7,846 nt of DNA from an uncultured Burkholderiales bacterium (GTDB lineage: Bacteria > Pseudomonadota > Gammaproteobacteria > Burkholderiales > Burkholderiaceae_C), in NCBI GenBank assembly GCA_903925445.1, contig CAIYFE010000335.1:1-7846 (forward strand), in the 5' to 3' direction. Made by a program: the position numbers and the translations under genes. Numbering within the stretch: the first letter of the stretch is position 1; each line of letters begins with the position of its first letter. Positions 1-4,707 of the stretch are shown here, in pieces. The notes under the pieces were generated by a model. That model saw only the letters and a program-made list of their open reading frames with translations, made no database searches and was not told where the DNA came from.

Positions 1-165
1 CAACAAGCGGTGCAACTGCACGGCGGCATTGGCGTGACCGACGAGTACATCGTGAGCCATTACTTCAAGAAACTCACCCAACTCGAAATGACTTTTGGCG
101 ATACCTTGCACCACTTGGGCGAGGTCAGCGCCAACATGCAAGATACGGCGGGGGTGTTTGCTTAA
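1..165 (+). CDS. Acyl-CoA dehydrogenase, C-terminal fragment (5' end outside window)
   Basis: Frame 1 is open from the first base to TAA at 163-165 and gives the last 54 residues of a protein that begins upstream. The fragment contains AVQLHGGIGVTDEY, matching the QxHGGxG(V/M)TDE signature near the C-terminus of flavin-dependent acyl-CoA dehydrogenases. This part of the family fold contacts FAD across the subunit interface. It is followed by the helical stretch SHYFKKLTQLEMTFGD, also typical of the family end. These enzymes oxidise acyl-CoA to the trans-2-enoyl-CoA and pass electrons to electron-transfer flavoprotein. The catalytic base and substrate pocket are not in the window, so chain-length or substrate specificity cannot be assigned. 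The stop codon overlaps that of the convergent DUF1653 gene. Family assignment is firm; the specific enzyme is unknown. Confidence 0.85.
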   Translation, partial: QQAVQLHGGIGVTDEYIVSHYFKKLTQLEMTFGDTLHHLGEVSANMQDTAGVFA

Positions 166-404
166 GTCGATTCGACCTTCACAAACCGCGGCTGCACCAC
201 GCCGTCGATGTTGACTTGCTCTAAAAACATCGCGGCGGGGCGCACCCACAAGCCGCCTTCACCATACAAAGCGCGGTACACCGTCATGGCTTGCAGCGAT
301 TCGCTGTGTCTTGCGGTGCCGATCACCTCGTACATGCCGCCTTTGTAATGGCGGTACAAACCGAGAGGCGTTGCTTGGATTTTGGGTAGGTCTTGGTCGT
401 TCAT
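162..404 (-). CDS. DUF1653 family small protein
   Basis: This 80-residue protein carries the conserved DUF1653 pattern: GLYRHYKGGMYEVIGTARHSE (about residues 19-39), then VYRALYGEGGLWVRPAAMF and finally PRFVKVE near the end. These small cytoplasmic proteins have no established biochemical function that I know of. The single compact domain fills the whole protein, as is usual for the family. I chose ATG at 404-402 because MNDQDLP starts just before the domain. An upstream ATG at 431 would add nine residues and run across the start codon of the divergent methyltransferase gene. Neither start has a strong Shine-Dalgarno sequence. The start lies 21 bp from the divergent gene at 426, so the two probably share or interleave promoter elements. 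The TAA stop (162-164 on the complement) overlaps the acyl-CoA dehydrogenase stop. Confidence 0.8.
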   Translation of the reverse strand: MNDQDLPKIQATPLGLYRHYKGGMYEVIGTARHSESLQAMTVYRALYGEGGLWVRPAAMFLEQVNIDGVVQPRFVKVEST

Positions 405-425
405 GGCTGGTGGGACAATACAGAC

Positions 426-1781
426 ATGCATCCTAAAGCCTTGTTAGAAGCTTGTACCGAGCTTGTCCGCCTCACTTTGAAGTTTGAACACCCAGCAGAC
501 GCTGTGGTGTCCAAGTTTTTCCGTGACTATCGCAAAACCTACGCCTTTGGCCCGCGCGAGCGCGCGGTGCTGGCAGAGACCGTTTACAACGTCTTGCGCT
601 ACAAATTGCGTTACGACCATTTCGCGCCTTCGGGTTCTGGGCCCAAAGAGCGCCGCATGGCGATATTGGGCTTTGCCGATTACTTGGATCAACAAGCCAG
701 CGCCTTGCCAAGTAAAAATGTCAGCAAACCCGCACCGGGTAAGCGCCAAGCCGATGCGTCGGGGCCACGTGACTTTCTCAAAAGTGCATTGAGCAACCCC
801 GAAGTGGTTTGGCTGGACGCTTGCGAACACATCCAAATCGCCGATTTGATGGAGCGTCACCGCCACAACCTGCCCGAATGGCTGGTCGAGCCGCTCAAGG
901 CTCAGTTGGGCGCAGGTTTTTGGCCGCTGGTCGAGCGCCTCAACGCCAGCGCAGCATTGGATTTGCGCGTCAACACCTTGCACGACAAACGCGATGACGT
1001 GCAGCATGAGCTGGCGCTTGCTGGCATCAAAGCGCGCGTTACACCTTTCTCTCCTTGGGGCTTGCGCATTGACGGCAAACCCGCTTTGAGCCAACTTGAC
1101 GCCTTTGCACGCGGCGCGATCGAGGTGCAGGACGAGGGTTCCCAGTTGTTGGCCTTGCTCTTAGACGCCAAACGCGGCGAAATGGTGGTCGATTTTTGTG
1201 CGGGCGCGGGCGGTAAAACGCTGGCGATAGGCGCATCCATGCGCAACACCGGACGCTTGTACGCGTTTGACGTGTCGGCGCATCGCTTAGAAGCACTCAA
1301 ACCCCGCTTGGCGCGTAGCAAGCTCTCCAATGTCCATCCAGCGGCCATTGCGCACGAGCGAGACGATCGCATCAAGCGCTTGAGTGGCAAGATTGATCGG
1401 GTGCTGGTCGATGCGCCTTGCTCCGGCTTGGGCACTTTGCGCCGCAATCCGGACCTCAAATGGCGCCAGTCGCCCAAAGACGTGGCCGAACTGACCGTCA
1501 AACAAACCGCCATTTTGGACAGCGCCGCTCGTTTGGTGAAGTCTGGCGGACGTTTGGTCTACGCCACTTGCAGCGTCTTGCCCGAAGAAAACGAAGCCAT
1601 TGCTCAAGCATTCAGTGCGTCGCACCCCAACTTTGTGCCTTTGCCTGTGGCCGAAGTGCTGGCAGGGTTGAAGGTGGATCAAGCCGATACCTTGTGCACA
1701 TCAGATGGCCTTTATCTGCGACTTTGGCCTCATTTGCATGCAACTGACGGCTTTTTTGCGGCAGTTTGGGTCCTCAAGTAA
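426..1781 (+). CDS. RsmB/NOP family SAM-dependent RNA (cytosine-5) methyltransferase
   Basis: The 451-residue protein has the class I methyltransferase core of NOL1/NOP2/Sun RNA m5C methyltransferases in its C-terminal half. Motif I is VVDFCAGAGGKT (254-265), which binds S-adenosylmethionine. Motif IV is DAPCSGLGTLRRNPD from D329, with C332 expected to aid product release. Motif VI is YATCS (379-383), with C382 as the expected nucleophile. The N-terminal helical part (1-90) resembles the RNA-binding region of RsmB-like proteins. A poorly conserved Pro/Ser/Lys-rich linker follows at about 91-125. The likely substrate is a cytosine in rRNA, but tRNA cannot be excluded. Burkholderiales usually encode the true RsmB elsewhere, next to fmt, and this gene looks like the second paralogue, so I give no symbol. 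ATG 426 (MHPKALLEAC) is preferred over an upstream ATG at 393 that would overlap the divergent gene. Only 32 bp separate it from the desaturase. Confidence 0.88.
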   Translation: MHPKALLEACTELVRLTLKFEHPADAVVSKFFRDYRKTYAFGPRERAVLAETVYNVLRYKLRYDHFAPSGSGPKERRMAILGFADYLDQQASALPSKNVSKPAPGKRQADASGPRDFLKSALSNPEVVWLDACEHIQIADLMERHRHNLPEWLVEPLKAQLGAGFWPLVERLNASAALDLRVNTLHDKRDDVQHELALAGIKARVTPFSPWGLRIDGKPALSQLDAFARGAIEVQDEGSQLLALLLDAKRGEMVVDFCAGAGGKTLAIGASMRNTGRLYAFDVSAHRLEALKPRLARSKLSNVHPAAIAHERDDRIKRLSGKIDRVLVDAPCSGLGTLRRNPDLKWRQSPKDVAELTVKQTAILDSAARLVKSGGRLVYATCSVLPEENEAIAQAFSASHPNFVPLPVAEVLAGLKVDQADTLCTSDGLYLRLWPHLHATDGFFAAVWVLK

Positions 1782-1784
1782 AAT
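1756..1784 (+). promoter_or_regulatory. Possible sigma70 promoter for the desaturase gene
   Basis: TTGCGG at 1756-1761 and TAAAAT at 1779-1784 are separated by 17 bp. The -10 box matches consensus at five of six positions and the -35 box at three of six. The element sits across the stop codon of the methyltransferase gene and would start RNA near 1791, just before the desaturase ribosome binding site. It could equally be chance, with the two genes cotranscribed. Confidence 0.3.
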
Positions 1785-1800
1785 GGCTGATCGATTGATT

Positions 1801-1806
1801 GGAAAG
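1801..1806 (+). promoter_or_regulatory. Ribosome binding site deciding the desaturase start
   Basis: GGAAAG lies 7 bp before ATG at 1814. It overlaps the reading frame that would open from the alternative TTG at 1799, which argues for the ATG start (MFAPDWPW). Confidence 0.6.
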
Positions 1807-1813
1807 ATTTGAT

Positions 1814-3025
1814 ATGTTTGCACCGGATTGGCCTTGGTTTGACGCCGTGTTGAATTGGCTCTGCAACGGTTGGTTGAATTTCTCTGGCTGGCAGGTGCTG
1901 GTGGCCACTTTGGTGCTGACCCACATCACCATTGCCAGCGTCACCATTTACTTGCACCGTCACTCGGCGCACCGCGCCTTGGATTTGCATCCCGTTGTGT
2001 CGCACTTCTTTCGTTTTTGGTTGTGGCTCACAACCGGTCAAGTGACCAAAGAGTGGACCGCCATTCACCGCAAACACCACGCCAAATGTGAACAAGCCGA
2101 AGACCCCCACAGTCCGCATGTTTACGGCATCAAAACCGTGTTGTTGACGGGCGCAGAGCTCTACCGCAAAGAATCAAAAAACCAAGAAACCTTGGCGCGT
2201 TACGGTCATGGCACGCCCAACGACTGGATGGAGCGCAACGTCTACACCCGTTTTTCATGGCAAGGCGTGGCCTTGATGTTGATCATTGACTTGGCTTTGT
2301 TCGGCGCTTTGGGTTTGACGGTGTGGGCCGTGCAAATGATGTGGATTCCAGTCACCGCGGCGGGCATCATCAATGGCGCGGCGCATTATTGGGGTTATCG
2401 CAATTTTGAAGCGGCTGACGCGAGCACCAACATCTCGCCTTGGGGCATCCTCATTGGTGGCGAAGAGCTTCACAACAACCACCACACCTACCCCACATCG
2501 GCCAAGTTATCGGTCAAGTCTTACGAGTTTGATTTGGGCTGGGTTTATATCCGTGTGCTCGAAACCTTGGGTTTGGCCAGCGTCAAAAAAACGCCGCCCA
2601 AATTGGCTTTTGGTGATGTGAAAGCCGTCGCCGACGAAAAAACGCTTGAAGCCTTGATCGCCAACCGTTACGAAGTGATGGCCAATTACGCCCGACAACT
2701 GCGTGTTGCAGTCAAGCAAGAAATTTCAAACTTGCAAACCTTGCCCGCTGACGGTGTGTTGGCAGCTGCCAAGCGTTGGATGCACCGCGATGCAGAGAAA
2801 GTGCCAGCCAAAGTTTTGAGCCAACTCGAGCAAGCTCGTCACCTGCTGCCGGCTGTGGATCAAATGGTTCAGATGCGCGAAGAGTTGCGCCAACTTTGGC
2901 TCAACACCAATTTGACACGCGCCCAACTCGTGGCCGATTTGCAAGCTTGGTGCAAACGCGCCGAAGAAAGCGGCATCGCCGCTTTGCAAGAGTTTGCCTT
3001 GCGACTGCGCGCTGTGCATGCTTGA
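1814..3025 (+). CDS. Delta-9-type fatty acid desaturase with long C-terminal extension
   Basis: The 403-residue membrane di-iron desaturase has all three histidine boxes: HRHSAH (48-53), HRKHH (85-89) and HNNHH (220-224). It also has the NGAAHYWG segment typical of acyl-CoA or acyl-lipid delta-9 desaturases. Hydrophobic segments lie at about 28-47 and in two adjacent spans at roughly 150-190, as expected for an inner-membrane enzyme. It should introduce a cis double bond into saturated acyl chains using oxygen and an electron donor, adjusting membrane fluidity. The donor and the exact substrate (acyl-CoA or lipid-bound) cannot be told from sequence. The catalytic core ends near residue 263. 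The remaining ~140 residues are soluble, helical and charged, and their last part resembles the tail of ISL3-type transposases (see findings). The start is set by GGAAAG seven bases upstream. A strong terminator follows 18 bp after the stop. Confidence 0.9.
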   Translation: MFAPDWPWFDAVLNWLCNGWLNFSGWQVLVATLVLTHITIASVTIYLHRHSAHRALDLHPVVSHFFRFWLWLTTGQVTKEWTAIHRKHHAKCEQAEDPHSPHVYGIKTVLLTGAELYRKESKNQETLARYGHGTPNDWMERNVYTRFSWQGVALMLIIDLALFGALGLTVWAVQMMWIPVTAAGIINGAAHYWGYRNFEAADASTNISPWGILIGGEELHNNHHTYPTSAKLSVKSYEFDLGWVYIRVLETLGLASVKKTPPKLAFGDVKAVADEKTLEALIANRYEVMANYARQLRVAVKQEISNLQTLPADGVLAAAKRWMHRDAEKVPAKVLSQLEQARHLLPAVDQMVQMREELRQLWLNTNLTRAQLVADLQAWCKRAEESGIAALQEFALRLRAVHA

Positions 3026-3043
3026 AGCGAGTTGACATCCAGA

Positions 3044-3077
3044 CAACAAAAAACCCGCCGAGGCGGGTTTTTTGTTG
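3044..3077. terminator. Bidirectional Rho-independent terminator
   Basis: A perfect 16-bp inverted repeat (3044-3059 and 3062-3077) has a GC core CCCGCC/GGCGGG flanked by A6 and T6 runs, with a GA centre that in practice makes a four-base loop. Because of the symmetry, each strand ends the stem with a U-tract. It therefore serves both the desaturase gene (+) and the convergent rpmB-rpmG unit (-), whose last stop codon is at 3091-3093. Confidence 0.92.
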
Positions 3078-3090
3078 AGTCCAAGTTGAA

Positions 3091-3261
3091 TTATTTCAAT
3101 TTGGTTTCTTTGTATTCGACGTGCTTGCGAGCTTTGGGATCAAATTTCATGATCGTCATTTTCTCGGGCATTGTCTTTTTGTTTTTGCTGGTCGTATAAA
3201 AGTGACCTGTACCTGCTGAAGATTCCAGCTTGATTTTTTCACGTCCGCCTTTGGATGCCAT
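3091..3261 (-). CDS. rpmG: 50S ribosomal protein L33
   Basis: Reading the complement from ATG at 3261-3259 to TAA at 3093-3091 gives 56 residues. They start MASKGGREKIKLESSAGTGH and end HVEYKETKLK, a full-length match to the bacterial L33 pattern (GTGHFYTT..NKKTMPEKM...KFDPKARKHV). L33 is a basic protein of the large subunit near the E site. This copy has no cysteines, so it is the zinc-independent (C-) form rather than the four-cysteine zinc-ribbon form. An AAAGGAAA Shine-Dalgarno (complement of 3267-3274) precedes the start by about five bases. The gene lies 26 bp after rpmB in the usual rpmB-rpmG order, and the shared terminator lies 14 bp beyond its stop. Confidence 0.96.
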   Translation of the reverse strand: MASKGGREKIKLESSAGTGHFYTTSKNKKTMPEKMTIMKFDPKARKHVEYKETKLK

Positions 3262-3287
3262 GATCGTTTCCTTTCAATGTTCGGGGA

Positions 3288-3521
3288 TTAGGCTTGACCG
3301 CGGGCGCGCAAGTCGGCCAGCACAGAGTCAATACCGTTTTTGTCGATCAGGCGCAAAGCGGCGCTCGAAACGCTCAGACGCACCCAGCGGTTTTCGCTTT
3401 CAACCCAGAAACGACGATATTGCAGGTTAGGCAAGAAACGACGCTTGGTTTTGTTGTTGGCGTGGGAAACGTTGTTCCCAGTCATTGGGCCTTTGCCCGT
3501 TACTTCACATACGCGTGCCAT
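3288..3521 (-). CDS. rpmB: 50S ribosomal protein L28
   Basis: The 77-residue protein begins MARVCEVTGKGPMTGNNVSHA and continues NNKTKRRFLPNLQYRRFWVE and WVRLSVSSAALRLIDKNGID. This is the complete bacterial L28 pattern at the usual length of about 78. L28 binds 23S rRNA and is needed for late large-subunit assembly. There is a single cysteine, so the zinc-binding CxxC pairs of the C+ form are absent, matching the zinc-free L33 next to it. GGAGTG on the complement of 3527-3532 is a good ribosome binding site. Expression probably starts from the TATAAT promoter at 3628-3633, through a leader of about 100 nt, independently of trxB upstream. Confidence 0.96.
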   Translation of the reverse strand: MARVCEVTGKGPMTGNNVSHANNKTKRRFLPNLQYRRFWVESENRWVRLSVSSAALRLIDKNGIDSVLADLRARGQA

Positions 3522-3547
3522 GTGGACACTCCATGATTTTTTCTACA

Positions 3548-3591
3548 GCGAAGACTGACGCCTTCGCCTCACCTCGCCAGATAGGGTGGCG
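3548..3591 (-). promoter_or_regulatory. rpmB leader with two small hairpins
   Basis: The untranslated region between the predicted start of transcription (near 3621) and the rpmB start codon can form two stems. One is GCGAAG/CTTCGC (3548-3553 with 3562-3567, 8-base loop). The other is CGCCA/TGGCG (3575-3579 with 3587-3591, 7-base loop). They could influence translation or bind a ribosomal protein, but no known L28 leader motif is recognised here. Functional meaning is speculative. Confidence 0.3.
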
Positions 3592-3610
3592 GTAACCCAA
3601 AATTTGCAGT

Positions 3611-3628
3611 TTTCAGCAAAGCCTGAAA
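3611..3628 (-). terminator. Weak hairpin after trxB
   Basis: TTTCAG/CTGAAA (3611-3616 with 3623-3628) forms a 6-bp stem with a 6-base loop about 14 bp past the trxB stop. It has little GC and no clear U-tract on the - strand, so at best it is a weak terminator or a stabilising 3' end for trxB mRNA. It also overlaps the predicted initiation region of the rpmB promoter. Confidence 0.2.
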
Positions 3629-3633
3629 TTATA
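3628..3633 (-). promoter_or_regulatory. -10 box of the rpmB-rpmG promoter
   Basis: The complement reads GGGCTATAATTTC, with a perfect TATAAT. The 17-bp-spaced position upstream, inside the end of trxB, reads CAACAC, a poor -35 box. TTGAAC lies too far upstream (22 bp) for a standard spacer. A strong -10 box between trxB and rpmB fits a highly expressed ribosomal protein operon. Confidence 0.6.
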
Positions 3634-3641
3634 GCCCGATT

Positions 3642-4598
3642 TCACAGGTTGTGTTGTTCAAGGAAACGTTGAGCGTCCAAAGCCGCCATGCAGCCCGTGC
3701 CCGCACTGGTGATGGCTTGGCGGTACACATGGTCTTGCACGTCGCCAGCCGCAAACACGCCGGGAACCGAGGTTTGCGTGGCAAAGCCTTGCAAACCGCC
3801 CTGGGTGATGATGTAGCCGTCTTTGAGTTCCAAGTGGCCTTGGAAAATATCGGTGTTGGGGTGGTGGCCGATGGCAATGAAGCAGCCTTGGAGCTGCAAA
3901 TCGCGGGTGGATTCGTCCACGGTGCTTTTCAGGCGCACGCCGGTCACGCCAGAGGCGTCGCCCAACACTTCATCCAGCACGCTGTGGGTTTGCAGCACGA
4001 TTTTTCCTTGAGCCACTTTGTCCATCAATTTGTCAATCAAAATGGCTTCGGCTTTGAACTTGTCACGGCGGTGGATCAGGTGCACCACGCTGGCAATGTT
4101 GGATAGATACAACGCTTCTTCGACCGCTGTGTTGCCGCCACCGACCACGCACACGGGCTGGTCACGGTAGAAAAACCCGTCGCAAGTGGCGCAGCCCGAT
4201 ACGCCGCGTCCCATGAAAGCTTCTTCAGAGGGCAGACCCAGGTACTTGGCGGAAGCGCCGGTGCAGATGATCAAGCTGTCGCAGGTGTAGCTGCCTGCGT
4301 CGCCACTCAAGGTGAAAGGGCGTTTGGAAAAATCGACCTGATGGATGTGATCGAACACGATTTGCGTGTTGAAACGTTCGGCATGTTGCAAAAAGCGTTG
4401 CATCAACTCAGGGCCTTGCACGCCATGTACGTCAGCAGGCCAGTTGTCCACTTCGGTGGTGGTCATGAGTTGGCCGCCTTGCGCCATCCCAGTGATGAGC
4501 AATGGCTTGAGGTTGGCTCGGGCGGCATACACCGCAGCGGTGTACCCCGCAGGGCCTGAACCGAGGATGAGAACTTTGGCGTGTTGGGTGGCAGACAT
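3642..4598 (-). CDS. trxB: Thioredoxin-disulfide reductase
   Basis: The 318-residue flavoprotein has the standard length and domain order of low-molecular-weight bacterial thioredoxin reductase. An N-terminal FAD-binding part carries LGSGPAGYTAAVYAAR (12-27). An inserted NADPH domain carries the redox-active CATC (136-139), GGGNTAVEEA (153-162) and HRRDKFKA (176-183). The FAD domain returns with AAGDVQDHVYRQ (283-294). It reduces oxidised thioredoxin with NADPH in the cytoplasm, feeding ribonucleotide reductase, methionine sulfoxide reductase and general disulfide reduction. All cofactor and active-site residues are present. The start (MSATQHAKVLILG) lies just before the first beta strand. 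Its Shine-Dalgarno is weak (AGAG). A promoter is visible 44 bp upstream, divergent from ftsK. No thioredoxin gene lies nearby. Confidence 0.97.
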   Translation of the reverse strand: MSATQHAKVLILGSGPAGYTAAVYAARANLKPLLITGMAQGGQLMTTTEVDNWPADVHGVQGPELMQRFLQHAERFNTQIVFDHIHQVDFSKRPFTLSGDAGSYTCDSLIICTGASAKYLGLPSEEAFMGRGVSGCATCDGFFYRDQPVCVVGGGNTAVEEALYLSNIASVVHLIHRRDKFKAEAILIDKLMDKVAQGKIVLQTHSVLDEVLGDASGVTGVRLKSTVDESTRDLQLQGCFIAIGHHPNTDIFQGHLELKDGYIITQGGLQGFATQTSVPGVFAAGDVQDHVYRQAITSAGTGCMAALDAQRFLEQHNL

Positions 4599-4641
4599 CG
4601 GGTGACTCTATTTAGGGGAGAATGAAAACAATCAACCCGCC

Positions 4642-4671
4642 ATTGTAGAAGTCGGCCAAATGCCCTGCCAA
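4642..4671 (-). promoter_or_regulatory. Predicted sigma70 promoter of trxB
   Basis: On the complement, TTGGCA (4666-4671) and TACAAT (4642-4647) are separated by 18 bp; each hexamer matches consensus at five of six positions. Transcription would start near 4635, giving a leader of about 37 nt before the trxB start codon. The element lies in the 109-bp gap between the divergent trxB and ftsK starts. No comparably good promoter for ftsK is visible on the + strand. Confidence 0.6.
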
Positions 4672-4707
4672 AGTAGGGTTGCGGCTCGGGTAAGCTTCTC
4701 ACCTGAC

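Noticed and set aside
444..1094. 216-residue open frame on the - strand inside the methyltransferase gene
   Set aside because: It is fully antisense to the conserved RsmB/NOP gene, has no family resemblance, and overlaps several other shadow frames.
902..1513. 203-residue Ser/Arg-rich open frame on the - strand
   Set aside because: It covers the antisense of the methyltransferase motif I and IV region. Its low-complexity Ser/Arg content is typical of an antisense artefact.
1897..1904. GCTGGTGG identical to the E. coli Chi site (also at 406-413)
   Set aside because: An 8-mer of common codons in GC-rich coding DNA occurs by chance, and Chi sequence is not conserved between these lineages.
3651..4106. 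151-residue open frame on the + strand within trxB
   Set aside because: It is antisense to the conserved NADPH and FAD domains of thioredoxin reductase, with no start signal or domain.
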